A stretch of 64,000 nucleotides of DNA from Mactra quadrangularis. Taxonomy: Eukaryota > Mollusca > Bivalvia > Venerida > Mactridae. Every line of letters begins with the position of its first letter. The stretch's first letter is position 1. The translations under genes and the position numbers were made by a program. The DNA lies in NCBI GenBank assembly GCA_025267735.1, contig CM046309.1, positions 58,038,319 to 58,102,318 of the forward strand. The letters are read 5' to 3'. Shown here piece after piece: positions 1 to 11,339 of this stretch. The notes under the pieces were generated by a model that worked only from the letters and a program-made list of their open reading frames with translations, made no database searches and had not been told where the DNA came from.

Positions 1-79
1 TGTCTTACATGACCATGCAAAATACACATCTAATTAAATGAAAAAAACTGTATTTTTCATGTCTTTTAGTTTAATTGTA

Positions 80-364
80 TCAATGGATTGCCGCAGAAGA
101 ATATAGATAAGTTGTTCTTGAACACATTTTTTCTGCCGAATCCGCCATTACAGCTTGCAGACGAAAGTGAATAACCTTCCTTGGGTACTGGCTAAATTTC
201 CGCGACGTGGCCGTCCTTGGAAATCTTAATCGATAATCGTCGCTCAAAATTTTTCTAACCGATTTCGGCGACGTCTTAATACCTCTGTTTTGTTTGGCTG
301 ATGTCAACACAAAGTTTAGCCATTGTACTACGACTGGCTCACCTAACCTAGCTTTTCTAGCCAT
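80..364 (-). CDS. Unrecognised 94-codon open frame, possible exon
   Basis: I do not recognise this frame. It reads from an ATG at 364 and encodes a basic protein rich in Lys, Arg and Ser (start MARKARLG, later KSVRKIL and SDDYRLRFPRTA). Its base composition is clearly less AT-rich than the flanks, and the residue mix is not the Phe/Ile/Tyr-rich mix of chance frames nearby. It lies on the strand opposite the sulfotransferase, upstream of that gene's last exon, so it would be nested or overlapping if real. It could be a first exon, a mobile-element protein fragment, or chance. No domain, membrane segment or polyadenylation signal was assigned. Confidence 0.25.
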   Translation of the reverse strand: MARKARLGEPVVVQWLNFVLTSAKQNRGIKTSPKSVRKILSDDYRLRFPRTATSRKFSQYPRKVIHFRLQAVMADSAEKMCSRTTYLYSSAAIH

Positions 365-434
365 TTATCTATAACCAGTCCTGGCATATCCTTTCATGAT
401 TCTCTCACTTCTCCATATACTTAATTTGTGAAGT

Positions 435-922
435 AAAACGGCATTCGGAACAACCTCGGCGATCATCTACGAAGATATACCTCGGAAATCAGTCGAAGTA
501 GGAATACAACCAGGTTATAAGGTCCGGCGATTAACTCGCTAGCAAGTAGTTCTATTGTTGTTTATACATGGTCGTGAAAAAAATTTTTTATCTAACATTT
601 TGCTAAAAAATACAAATTAGCTACAAAACAACATTCAGAAGTCTTAACCATAGCAAATGGTCATGGATTGTCTACATGTACATTGAAACACGATCACCTG
701 TCATTTTCATATACAACATTTAATAATAACATTGTTACACGCATTATCAAACATTTCATCAGTACAATGTCTCACACGTCGTAAATCTGTGTAGTTCAGA
801 CTATATTGCACTAAAACCAAATTCCATCAAAATCACGTTTTCTACAGAATCCATGTTAGATCTATTTCTTCACCTTATGATATCCGAGGTAGATCGCCGA
901 GGTTGTTTCCGAATGGTAAAAC
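435..922. repeat. MITE-like element with CATTCGGAAC inverted ends (488 bp)
   Basis: The left end reads GCATTCGGAACAACCTCGG then CGATC, and the right end (about 880-922) is its reverse complement, GATCGCCGAGG then TTTCCGAATGG. The arms are about 45 bp and also share the inner motif ACCTCGG. No coding capacity is seen inside. It belongs with the related palindromic copies near 6338, 14682, 23570 and 56607. Confidence 0.7.
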
Positions 923-1165
923 GGGCCATATTTTGAGACTTAGCCGCTATAAAGACCATCATTTATGATTTTATTCTAAATTTCATTAGAGTCTTAAAAA
1001 AAAGACAAAATTACAAATTAATGAAACTGGACACGCCCACCTAATGAATATGCATGAGAAATTTTTACTTTTTTAAATTATCTTCTTTCTTAAATATCTT
1101 TCATGGAATTTCAATTATTTAAGAATCGAATCTCACATTAAATAGTGTGACTTTTATTATTTCAG

Positions 1166-2048
1166 GAAGTTCGACAAAAGTGAGCTCTCCAATGTTACTC
1201 TTCAGGAGATAAATTCCTGGCTAACTTGTGATCTAGATTCCATCAGCGAGGGAAGCCTTAGCGACTCCTTTCACAAACATTACACAAAAATCATGAAAGA
1301 CTTTTATTTCTGTTATAATGGATACTCGTCCAGAATTCTGGTTCAAAGATCTGATCCAAATATGCGACCTCGTTTAAGAAAGTCAAACTCATACAAACAA
1401 AACATTGACACTTGTCTCAAAAATGCTATACGGAAATGCAAAGAGTCGCCATTACGTGTTTTAAAATTTATCCGACTGCGCATGCGTCATGTTGTAGATC
1501 TACTTCCGCTTTATCCAAATATGAAAATTATTCATCTAGTAAGAGACCCGAGAGGTATATTTAACTCAAGAGTGAATGTAAAAGCTGTGAGCAAAGCGGA
1601 CCAAAACACGATACGTCGCTTATGCGATAATATGCATCAAGATCTTAAATATACAAAACAAATTCTTAAATCTTACCCAAATCGTATCAAACTTCTTCAT
1701 TACGAGAGTTTGGCTGAACATCCAATGGAGATCGCAGCAGAAATAGCAAAATTTAGTGAAATTAACTTTACAAAGTCAATGCAAGACTTCATTCGTCTTC
1801 AAACCTCATCGTCACGTGATGCCTGTAATTATTGTACCCAAAGAAAGAATTCTACCTCAACGGCGTACAAGTGGCGAAATCAACTGAATGTGAAACAGGC
1901 TGCGCTACTATATGATACGTGTAAACGAAGTAATGACATTTTAGGATATCTGCCATTTAATTCTGCCGATGAACAGCATGATTTAAATATACCTGCAAGA
2001 CAGATTGTTGATTCCCAAGCATTATTGTTGTCAAGTGACAATTATTAA
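1166..2048 (+). CDS. Carbohydrate sulfotransferase, last exon (5' partial)
   Basis: This exon encodes the C-terminal 293 residues of a Golgi carbohydrate sulfotransferase of the Gal/GalNAc/GlcNAc 6-O type, which moves sulfate from PAPS to sugars of glycoproteins or proteoglycans. The frame is open back to a splice acceptor (TTATTATTTCAG, AG at 1164-1165), so the ATG at 1293 is internal. The 3'-phosphate-binding motif LVRDPRGIFNSR is near residue 127 of the exon. A family-typical HYESLAEHP follows, and the C-terminus has the usual Trp-Arg (KWRNQL) and Cys-x-LGY (ILGYLPF) pattern. The 5'-PAPS loop and the signal-anchor segment are missing and must lie in exons left of the window; none is visible in 1-1165. 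Full family members are about 390-480 residues. The exact subfamily and sugar acceptor cannot be set. It is convergent with the hydroxylase gene. Confidence 0.85.
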
Positions 2049-2289
2049 CTCACTACGTTGTAAAGACACACTTATGTGATTATCAATACCAGTGTGGGGA
2101 ATCACGTGACCTATATATGGTTCCTAACACGGCAAAAAATGACGACTTGATCTAATGCAGTCAAAAGCAGCACAAAATTATCTTTCTAGTGGCAGCTCTT
2201 CCAACCCCCTCGAACGGTTCTAGTTTTCTAGATTACCTCGGAGTTCTTCCAACAATCTCTCGACTCGTTCAAAACCTCGAACAAGTATA
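2049..2289. other. 3' flank of the sulfotransferase, no feature seen
   Basis: Presumed 3' UTR and flank. There is no AATAAA close to the stop; the first clear one on this strand is near 2817, beyond a SINE, so the true transcript end is unknown. Confidence 0.4.
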
Positions 2290-2581
2290 ACGCTGTAGCT
2301 ACACATTGTATAAGTCTACCCCAGTGGTCAGTCAACTTACTTACCATTCCTTGAAGGGCTATATATCTGGATTTAGCTGTTAATCAGTTACTAGGCGCAT
2401 ACTTTCGTCAGTAACTGACAACTGCCCTACATTATTTAAAACCAGTTGTAGGAGTGAAATAGTCGAAGAACTCAAATTATGACCAAACTACACGATAGTG
2501 TAGTGTGTCCCTACCTGGAATCGAACTCACGGATCTATGATCAGTAGACTTGTGTTCTACCGATTGAGCTAGTCGGGACAG
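2290..2581 (-). mobile_element. tRNA-derived SINE, family I, full length
   Basis: Read on the minus strand, it starts with a tRNA-like head: A box TAGCTCAATCGGTAGAAC, then a B box with GAGTTCGATTCC at about 2518-2530. A body follows with the shared blocks GTCAGTTACTGACGAAAG, TTAACAGCTAAATCCAG and TGACTGACCACTGG, and the end corresponds to the GGCGTTAAACCC tail of other copies. It has no coding capacity and would move in trans through a LINE reverse transcriptase. The same family is at 16872, 21776, 29912 and 37862. Confidence 0.85.
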
Positions 2582-3502
2582 TGTTTAAGCCTTGTATGTC
2601 TCAGGAATGAGAGTATATCTCATTTGGTTCAGAACTGTCATCGATTTTATCAATATCGGTGTATCGTCGATATTTTATTTTCGATCAAAAATCGATATGA
2701 ATTTTGAAATATCGATAATAAAGCTTATGTAGATAAACGCATAAAAGGGTCAAAATGTTCAAGAGGAACCTTCTATAGTGAGCTGAAACAGGTGCGCTTT
2801 CATAATATGAACGGATAATAAACAATCAATTTGTGATAGATCTTTTTATTAATTTATTATCAATATAAATCCTTTTTACCAACAACTACTTACTAGTTTA
2901 ATGCAGGATACCAAGGTATAACATTCATGACAAATATACTTCTATTGACAACATATTTATGACAACATAAATGGTCTTAATAGTACTGCAGTGAATGCAT
3001 CGATATATATATCGACCTTAATTTTGACGGTTTTTACAAAAAAAATATTTTATTTCCTCACTCGCCAATAAAACAGTGGTCAAACCGCTATATAAAGCAA
3101 CTGAATTAAGATTTTGTTTCCGCCCGCTCGCCCCATTTTTTCCAGAAAAATCCGTAGAACACATGATAAACTTGTTGTGGCCTAAAGTACGTTCGTAGTC
3201 TCAATCTTAAATTTGCTTTATAAAAATAAAGCAAAACCAAAAAGCAAATTCAAAATAATCATATAAATTTTTCATAAAAAGATATTCAGTAGGCTTTCTA
3301 AGTGGAAATGTCTCTAAAATTTTGGCAGACATTGTAGTTCATTGAATCCAGTAGTACATTAAATGCCTTTCCGTGAAAGGTTGAATGCAATCATGTAGCT
3401 AAGATTTGAATGTAGAGAGCAAATATGAATAATCAACCCCTTGTCGTGTGGAGATGTCTAAATATGGTTCGATACTATTTCAATACTATTCAAGCACCCA
3501 TG
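2582..3502. other. Gene-free AT-rich stretch
   Basis: No gene is seen. It contains several ATCGATA/TATCGAT motifs around 2640-2715 and again at 2998-3016 in inverted order, which may be the worn ends of another palindromic element. Confidence 0.4.
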
Positions 3503-3703
3503 TACACATTCTCGTACCCCGAGGTTATCAAAATTCTCGGTCTAACACATTCTCGTACGCCGAGGTTATCAAGATTCTCGATCTAACACATTCTCGTACC
3601 CCGAGGTTATCAAGATTCTCGATCTAACACATTCTCGTACCCCGAGGTTATCAAGATTCTCGATCTAATTCGAGAATCCTACTAGACTCTGGGTACGAGA
3701 ATG
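3503..3703. repeat. 41-bp tandem repeat (4 copies) inside a short inverted-repeat element
   Basis: The unit begins ACATTCTCGTACCCCGAGG and ends TTCTCGATCTAAC, repeated from 3506 with only a few substitutions. After the last copy the sequence turns into GGGTACGAGAATG, the reverse complement of the unit start CATTCTCGTACCC. The array therefore sits between 13-bp inverted ends, and TGTACA-like sequence flanks both sides. Confidence 0.85.
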
Positions 3704-5106
3704 CCATGTACATTAACAACAGTTTTTTTATTCAACACACCACGTCATAAATATTAAAATCATTTATCTTTAATTCGATAGTTTAACTACACTGTGTAAA
3801 GTTTGAGTTCAGTGCCTTGCAGTATTTTTTGGCTGCGAATGAGCATAATGTTTAAATTGGCTAGTACCATGTCTAACGGACATCTCTCAAAACGCCTTGG
3901 TTTTGTTCTATGATAATTGCATTATTAGAGTCTATAGTCACTTTAATAAGGTGAACCTTTTAGGCTTGTTGTAGCGGAAATAATGTGGAGCCTTAAGTAG
4001 TTTGATTATTATGAGATTGGCTTGGGCTATGAGTGAATATCGATAAAGCCCACAGTATTAGTAACTATTTAAACAACAATTTGCATATGCTTTCTAGTTA
4101 ATACTTTCACATTTTATTGTTATTGCTTATAAATGCTTGTATATTTTATTGAAACAAAATGATATAAATATGCTTATTTTACAATTGATTGAAGTTTGTT
4201 ATCAATTAAACTGATCTTGATATATATTGCATGTGTTGTTCATGTGATAGGTATCAAAAGGTAACTCGGTTACAAAATCCATGGTCTGATTTTTTGACCA
4301 CTTAAAACTAGGTAGAGATCGATGTCGTTCTATCACGTCGACTTAAAAGACAGTTTCCACAATGACTGTTTAATCAGGGATCTAGTGTGGGAATCCCTAG
4401 TCAGTTTTCAGGGATTCTCCCTAAAATTGGGGATTCCTCTAAAAATAAAACAAAAGTTTAGAAACAGATTTGCACAAAATGCGATAAACAATTCATTCAA
4501 ATTCATGTTAGAACAGCACAGTTTTTAGGGATCCTGAAAGAATTCCTAGTCAAGTATTGCTATGATTCCACCCAAGTTTTTTGGGATCTTCGGATTCCTG
4601 GAACACTGTTAGTGACAAGCTGGCTTGAAGACAAAGGGCTGTGAGTGTATTGGTGTTTTACCGCCACTGCACAAATATTAATGGTTCTCCTATGCACAAA
4701 ATACTCAAAGTGAGCTTATGAAGGGGACCTATTAAGACGAGCGTGCGTGTGTCCGTGCGTCCGTCGTCAACCACTTCTTATAAAATATTCTTGTCAAAAC
4801 CCATAGAGCCTACTGTTACTAAATTTGGCATGTATATCATCATTTGAAGGTTTTAAAACGATTGTTAAAAGTATGCTACTTTGGTAAAAAGGCCCCGACC
4901 CAGGGGTTCATATGTTTCACAAAGAGTTATATACAAGACAATGTTCACAATTTCTCTCCTCTAAAAATGAAAGGCCTTTAACTTTCATGAACTCATATTT
5001 TGATAATAATGCATCGGGACATGCAAAAATACTGTGAAACTGAGTGAGAGTCAGAGACCGTGACATGTTATTCATTATAGCCACCCGTCACACGAGAATA
5101 GTTGGG
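3704..5106. other. Gene-free intergenic stretch with a CGTGCGTCCGTC microsatellite
   Basis: No gene is supported. The short frame at 4322-4528 is interrupted AT-rich sequence with no recognisable motif. A GTGCGTGTGTCCGTGCGTCC tract lies at 4743-4770, inside what looks like a longer interspersed repeat (about 4715-5060). Confidence 0.4.
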
Positions 5107-5312
5107 TTAAAACCACAGGGAATTGTCGAGTTACCTCCCTTTGATTTTTCAAACATACCTTTAATATACTTATATACAAGGGGTACAACTGCGTTTACTA
5201 GACCGATTCATCTAGATTTCTTATTTTGTGGCTCACAAAAAATACTGATAAGTATATAAAAGGTATGTTTGAAAAATCAAAGGGGGGTAACTTGACAATT
5301 CCCTGTGGTTAA
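5107..5312. repeat. Palindromic MITE flanked by TTAA (206 bp)
   Basis: The left arm begins TTAAAACCACAGGGAATTG and the right arm ends CAATTCCCTGTGGTTAA. The arms match for about 70 bp with few mismatches. Both outer ends are TTAA, the target preferred by piggyBac-type transposases, but the family assignment is inference. Confidence 0.75.
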
Positions 5313-5812
5313 AACATCTATCGCTGAAATAATGTAGACATGTTGAATTGAGTTCGCTATCCTAAAAATCTATCAATTAGTCATTGCCCTTTTTGATACG
5401 TTGATGTTTGATGTTTTATACAAATGATATATTTATAAAATATTTCTGAATGGCGGGTGGGGCGAAATTGATTCTATTGATGGTTAAGCTACAAGAGACG
5501 TTTTAATTAAACTGACTGATTTGAGTTTAATGAGGGTCCGCCCCCGCCGTTTTAATTAGGCTCCTGCTCGGTTTTTATAAAATAATCAGTGCGTTCGACC
5601 AAATCCCTGCACAAATGTTTTTAAAATGTAAATTTCTTAAGAAAGTTTTAACATAGACCTTTTGTACCTTCTCCTTTAATGCTTATAACGTCAAACCTAT
5701 TATAATACTAATAAACATATATACATTAAATTTTTTAATGTTTTTATCAAAGTTAGTTTTCAATCACGTGCTTTTTAATATAATACGCCTTTAAAATTTA
5801 ATTATCCTACGC

Positions 5813-6076
5813 ATGGGCGGATTCAGAATTTTTTCTAGGGGTGTCCGAACTTTTTCTAGGGGGGGGGGGGGGGTTTCAAACCTTCGAACCCCAACCACAT
5901 AATACACATTTTGCAGAATAATGCAACATATTAATAATAAAAACAACTACACCATTAAATCTATTTTGAGCATCAAGAAAAATTGCTTCATGTTACTTAA
6001 AAACTTAAAGTCAAGAAATACATTAATGGACAGGTACATTTTGGAAATGTTAGGGGGGGGGGGGCTGGGTACGAGA
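5813..6076 (+). repeat. GGGCGGATTCAG-type MITE, copy 1
   Basis: It starts GGGCGGATTCAGAATTTTT followed by TTCTAGGGG(G)n, then a conserved interior (CATATTAATAATAAAAACAA; CATTAAATCTAT; GGTACATTTTGGAAATG). It is the same element as 24520-24796 and, inverted, 56025-56298. The right end is cut or replaced at about 6060-6076, where it runs into a copy of the AGTAYAACCTCT element. Runs of G at 5861 and 6053 are internal. Confidence 0.75.
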
Positions 6077-6147
6077 ATTCAACCTCTAAACAGCATCACA
6101 CTTTAGTCCCTCCCAGTGGATGTTGTTCAAGTAAGAAAGGTTGTACT
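6077..6147 (-). repeat. Partial AGTAYAACCTCT terminal-repeat element
   Basis: It contains CAACCTCTAAACAGCA, CTTTAGTCCCTCCCAGTGG and the terminal AGGTTGTACT. These are also found in the fuller copies at 11391-11564, 19221-19564 and 56701-57279. Only one end is present. Confidence 0.6.
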
Positions 6148-6337
6148 GTATTTAGTTCTACAATATTTATCTGTAATGTTAATATTGATCTAAAACCAGT
6201 GTATGGAAACATTAACAAAGCTAATGACAAGGTAATTAATGGTGTTTTCACATTGTTAGCAAGTATTGGTTGTATACATTTCTCTCCTAAAGATCATGAA
6301 CCAGTAAAATATTGAGAAAAAATGATCATGCATACTG

Positions 6338-6401
6338 CCATTCGGAACACCTCGACCTTTCATGAAGGTCACGTAGCAAATGACCGAGGAGTTCCGAATG
6401 G
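6338..6401. repeat. Tiny 64-bp palindromic element with target duplication
   Basis: The element reads CCATTCGGAACACCTCG to CGAGGAGTTCCGAATGG. It is flanked on both sides by CATACTG(C) (6331-6338 and 6402-6409), a direct target-site duplication of 7-8 bp. It is related by its ends to 435-922 and 56607-56686. Confidence 0.75.
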
Positions 6402-6409
6402 CATACTGC

Positions 6410-7721
6410 TACTCTCCTTGCATCGATCGAAAGTTACACTCATTTATTTTCTACTGTACGAGCAGTGTACATGTTCTACGTTCCCCTCGCAGCTCAGTGA
6501 AAATACAACTTCAGGTTCCACTATTAAGACCGCCAAAATTGATGGTCCCAATAGCAGAGTGAACTTCAGAGAATTCTTCAGTGTATGAATAGTCTTCATT
6601 TAATAACAAACAAGCTGTCTGCACTCGATATAGACTGAACAAAAGTATACAAATCTTTAAAGTGCATTGATAAAACGCAGAGCGATGCCAACGATGTATA
6701 TGGTCGAATAGTTAAGACACGTGTTTTATCTCCATCAGCGTTCTGTAATCGGAAATTTGTTTAAAAGGAATTTTCTTCTATATATTTATTTAGTCTACAA
6801 AATTCTCTGGTTTATAATACAACAACATTTAGCTAGCCTCTGTGAATAGATTCTCTAGTTTAATTAATCAAACATATATGGCTAAATATATTTTATTCAA
6901 CTGTCAGTGGTGCATACATGGGCCCTACCCACTGATTTAAATACTCACTACAGCACTTCTGTACTAAAGATCGATTTAAATGGGCGAGGTTTATGTATGT
7001 ATCCCTTCCAGATAAATAAAATTTTACAATAACATACGAAAATCATGGAAATTTAAACGTTGCTATGTAATCAAATTAAAACATAATTCTATAAAGGGAG
7101 GCAACTATGTTAGACTTTTTTCAACATCATATATGCAGTTACCTCCCTTATTTGTAGACTAGGTATTCAACGCTTAATTTTATGTTTGATGGCATCACAG
7201 ATAATATTAGGAGCGACTCGATGATGTATGCTATTTCTTTAATTCTTACAGTTCACGGTTTGTATAGTATCTATATTCGTGTATGATCACAAAATTATGT
7301 ACGTGTTCTAGTCTTAACCGCAATATAGTGGAAAGTGCTTAGAAACGCCCCCCCCCCTCCAAAAAAAACAAAAACGTTATTTATTAAATTGAAATATTAC
7401 ACAACAAAAATTAATACAAATTTTAGACTGTCGACGTATGTAAATCAAAGCGCCGAGATAGCGCTGTCAGACATGGGGTTTTGGTAGAGTAAATGGATGT
7501 TTTCAACTCATATACAAGCGATACAAAAGAAACCCTTACCTTACATAAGATATACACGTGCTTCTTATCGTCTGCTTGTTAACGCGTAATGCGGACTATA
7601 TTAATTGCAGTGGTAATTCTCCCTTTATTTGCGCGCGCACAATCGAATGTAATCGTCCGCGACAAATTTTGATGTGGATTTGCCACAGTCCACAACTAAA
7701 CATGGGGAAACCCTATGTAAT
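6410..7721. other. Gene-free intergenic stretch
   Basis: No gene is supported. A small inverted repeat AAGGGAGGCAACTATG / TGCAGTTACCTCCCTT lies at 7096-7152, and a C8 run is at 7349. Open frames here are short and lack recognisable motifs. Confidence 0.4.
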
Positions 7722-9066
7722 AATCAAAGCACTGGTGTGCTGGAGGAACGATGTCCTGAACTTATTTTTTGATTAAAGAATATATAATTATGTATATCAT
7801 CTATAAAATAATGTATTAAGTATCAATTAACAGAATTTAACAAAAGCACAGCACTAGACTTCTCAAGTGGTTTGCTCATGGCAAGGTTTATCTTACTTTA
7901 TCAAACAAAATAAACCAGTCAAAGAATTAATTTTCATCAACACATTTTAGGGTCATGTACAGCAGCCATCTCACCAAACAAAGATTATTCTGGACTATTA
8001 CAAGGAGCTGCCAACTTCTCATGTTTGGTTATCAATGGGTATATTTTAACGAGATCGTTAATATTTTCGTTAAAATTTTAAAGATTTGGAGTGGAATGAC
8101 AAGCTGATTTTTTTCACAAAAACAATTCAAGGTTTTCCCCCAAGTACTAAGCTCTTTTGCATCAAGGTACATTCCCATTTTTGTTCACGAAATTTAAGTC
8201 AAATTAACGTTTTGCACTTGCAATTTATTCACAATTAAAATTACTCTAAGAATCGCCTATTTCCTATAAACATTTGCTTAAAATTCCGTACAAAATTATA
8301 CATATTCATTCCAAATTATAATCAAACTCTATAACTTAAAATCGCTCAAGTAAACTTTTAATGTGACACTTTGAAGACGACAACGTCATATCGCCGTATA
8401 TTAAACACCCGGTAAGAGTATTTGTCATATCCAAAATGGCGGGTGTAATAACAATTGGATAAGTCACGTCTGTAAATATTTGTTTATTTCGAGTAATAAT
8501 GAATTTAAACAAGTTTTTCGACGTTTTAAAGTTGAAACGTACGCATGTTATTTGACTTCCGTGACTCTAGACAATCCTGGCAGGGTTGTCTACAGTTACG
8601 GAACTTCCGTAACCCTAGAACCTGGGTCTAGAGTTACGGTACCATAACTACCAAAATCGTCCTTAATGTATTGACATAAGTATCATAATATAATACGATC
8701 ATTTAATATTGTTTATAACTATCGAATGATGTAATTATGCTACGCAGGCATTGTCAAAAACATCGTAGGCCCTTTTTACTCCAACAAGTAATCTTTGCAG
8801 TTGTCACGGTCTGAGTTGTCTACGGGTTGAGTTGTCCGGTCTCCTTTGCAAAATTTGTATGTCCTGAGAGTAACCTCAATTTTCCTGAAGAGTTTCAAGA
8901 ACGACAACACAAGCCAGCGTTGTATTACATTTAAATGAGATGTTAATGAGTTTCACGCTTGAACTACGCCTCTTTGTCTATGTTGAAAATTGTTGAAGCG
9001 TGAAAAGAGTAATCTTATACTTTCTTGTTACCATTGGAACGATGTCTTAGGACATCGTTCCAAAAA
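7722..9066 (+). mobile_element. Non-autonomous element with subterminal inverted repeat and 3' hairpin, copy A
   Basis: About 1.35 kb, homologous end to end to the inverted sequence at 53207-54423. The left end is ATAATCAAAGCACTGG followed by AGGAACGATGTCCTGAAC. The right end is a perfect 13-bp stem, TTGGAACGATGTC / GACATCGTTCCAA, at 9034-9063, followed by AAA. The GGAACGATG motif thus occurs subterminally at the left and in the terminal hairpin at the right. This layout recalls pearl/Helentron-derived non-autonomous elements of bivalves, but no diagnostic end is proven. There is no open frame of note. An inner palindrome GTTACGGAA/TTCCGTAAC is at 8597-8614. Confidence 0.75.
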
Positions 9067-9608
9067 TGGCACACGAACAATAAATTCATAACTGTTATCA
9101 GACAGACGGTAAATAATATGGAATTATGTCACGTGGCATCTGCTATTTCGTGGATTTTATTCCTTATAATTCATTGATCTATAATAAACTGGTGGTTCCA
9201 ATACAGAATCTTATCAAAAACGTCAGTAATCCTAATCAACTTTGGCAAAATAAACTATAAAACATAAATCAAACTCATAAACAAAATATAAATATTTTGT
9301 TTTAATAATTGATATATATACTTTATTAATATATTCAAAGTGTTTAAAAATACGATTATTTTATTTTAATACATGTAGTCACAAACATTAATCAGAAATA
9401 GATTCTTCAATTTCGAAAACCAAATAGTCAGACATATCTATTGTGTCTCTAATGCATGTTATATTTTAATAACTTCGCGGTTGTTAGACAGTTTTCATGT
9501 CTGCTTCAAATGAAGATATCCTCATAAAGTGGCTAAAATACATTAAGAATCTTAGTTGAATACACTAAACAATGATATTCAACATGCATATCGTAGGGTT
9601 AGTAAATA

Positions 9609-9683
9609 TGCGGCTTGGCCGGGACTCGAACCCAGTACCCCTCGCTTTCAAGGCGAGTGCTCTCCCTACTGAGATATCCGGCC
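9609..9683 (-). mobile_element. tRNA-like sequence (SINE head or tRNA pseudogene)
   Basis: Read on the minus strand, GGCCGGATATCTCAGTAGGG is followed by an anticodon arm CTCGC-CTTGAAA-GCGAG and a T arm CTGGG-TTCGAGT-CCCGG. The acceptor stem pairs poorly. The UGA anticodon would mean serine, yet the long variable arm of serine tRNAs is absent. It is therefore best read as a tRNA-derived repeat and not a working tRNA gene. No clear SINE body follows. Confidence 0.6.
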
Positions 9684-10285
9684 GCTTACATGTCATTCTA
9701 CCCATAATGTGAACAAGTAAGTACCGTAACACTCACTTTTAGAATTATGATACATGTATAGACGACAAAATAGTGTTTCAATAGTAAAGCATGACCATAC
9801 GTAGCTTAATTACAAGTTATACAGCCGATAGCTTGTAATAACAAGCATCAAAGGGAAATCACTCCAGCAAGATCGAGATTTTGAATTTTGAGATTAGATT
9901 CCATGCTCATAGTTCTATTACGTATCAAATCTAACAAATTTTAACAGTTCAAAAACAGTGCCCCACTTAAAATGTATTAGGCAAATACAATTTTAGAAAA
10001 CCGATCATACCAATTGCAAGTTTTACTATAATTAAAGTTTATTCATGCAACAAAGCTTGAATCATATGTTAATAAACTAATAGATGTTGATTTTGAATTT
10101 TTTTCAGATTACTTTTTGTTTCTTTTTTCAAAGAAAAAAGGGAAATATCAATCGGATTATGAAAAACAAACACAGGATTGTGTCCGACGACGTTTGGAGG
10201 GTTATTGCATGAATAATTGTATACTCAATAATAATTAGATAGTTTCGTAGCTTACAGAAATAAAACTTGATATTACAAACTGAGT
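9684..10285. other. Gene-free intergenic stretch
   Basis: AT-rich sequence without a supported gene or clear repeat structure. Confidence 0.4.
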
Positions 10286-11064
10286 TTTAAGGGTGTATCA
10301 GGATTTGACATTGAAAAAAAATCTATGAAGTGGGTGTGGTTACTAAACATATTAAAATATCCATAAATTCAAAAAATAATTGATATATTTTGTAAGTGAT
10401 GCATTAAGTGTATAGATGTTACAGTGAAAATATAAAAAAACCTCAACAAATAAGACATCTTGAAAGAAATGAAAACATTTAACCTAACCTTGAAATAGCC
10501 TTCCGAACGTCAGTCCAAACACATAATTAAAGTTCTTTTTCATAAATCCAAATGTTGATATAGGTTGTCTATGTAACATATTACAATGTCTTAGGGTGAA
10601 TTACACAAAAAGTATTTCCAAAATGTAAATTTGATAATTCATCTCTACACAACCATTACACGTTTAAAATTACAGTTTACACACAAGTGCCCAGTGCAAT
10701 TTTCCCCTCATATTGTATGTTCTATGTATGTGAAAAGAAGGAAAGATTGCATTGGGCTCCTGTGGTAAAATTGTAAATAAAATCATGTAATCATGTGTTT
10801 TGATGAATTAACAAATTTACATTTTGGAAATACTTTGGACTGACGCTCGGAAGGCCATTTCAAGGTTAGGATAAATGTTTTCATTTCTTTCTAAATGTCT
10901 TATTTGTTTAGTTTTTTTATATTTTCACTGTCACATCTATACACTTAATGCATCACTTACAAAATATATCAAACTTATTTGGAATTTATGGATATTTTGA
11001 TATAATTAGTTACCCCACCCTCTTGATAGATTTTTTCAATTTCAACAAATGATAAACCCTTTAA
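10286..11064. repeat. Fold-back element, ~780 bp with ~230-bp inverted arms
   Basis: The left arm (10286-10525) begins TTTTAAGGGTGTATCAGG and includes ATAAGACATCTTGAAAG and CTTCCGAACGTCAGTCC. The right arm (10838-11064) carries the same blocks inverted (GGACTGACGCTCGGAAGG; CATTTCTTTCTAAATGTC; ending ACCCTTTAA). Pairing continues inward (CCAAAATGTAAATTTG / ACAAATTTACATTTTGG), leaving only a short central loop. TTAA is at both outer ends. It lies directly downstream of the hydroxylase stop codon. Confidence 0.85.
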
Positions 11065-11113
11065 CATGCATGGTGTCCATCTCAAAATATAGTAATCTCA
11101 GAATCGTCAAGTT

Positions 11114-11119
11114 TTTATT
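11114..11119 (-). terminator. Candidate poly(A) signal of tyrosine hydroxylase
   Basis: AATAAA on the minus strand, about 61 bases after the stop codon. A second AATAAA overlaps the stop codon itself (AAATAAACA at 11179-11184). Which one is used is unknown. Confidence 0.4.
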
Positions 11120-11179
11120 CACATTGTTTATAAAGTAGACAAAAACATATAACAACTGTCTGTTTCTCAAGTCAAGTGT

Positions 11180-11339
11180 TTATTTAAACAAAGCCATTGC
11201 TCTCTCAAGTTGTTCAGTGTCATTAGCAATAGAATCAGCAAGGTTTTGGATTGCTTTTCTATCATTTAGAACAATGACAGAGCTGGTAAATGGGTCGTAT
11301 CTTACTTCATAAGGACGCTTGATCTTGTCAGCGTAATTC
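11180..11339 (-). CDS. TH: TH exon 11 (tetramerisation tail, stop)
   Basis: Residues 458-510, [18 protein letters not shown] then a helix with heptad-like hydrophobics ending in ERAMALFK and TAA. Acceptor TTTTTTCAG|GAATT. Confidence 0.95.

Noticed and set aside
2505..2581. Possible tRNA gene on the minus strand.
   Set aside because: The tRNA-like part is joined to a SINE body shared with 16872-17187 and 37862-38174.
9609..9683. Possible functional tRNA-Ser(UGA) gene.
   Set aside because: The acceptor stem pairs poorly and the long variable arm required for serine is missing, so a tRNA-derived repeat is more likely.
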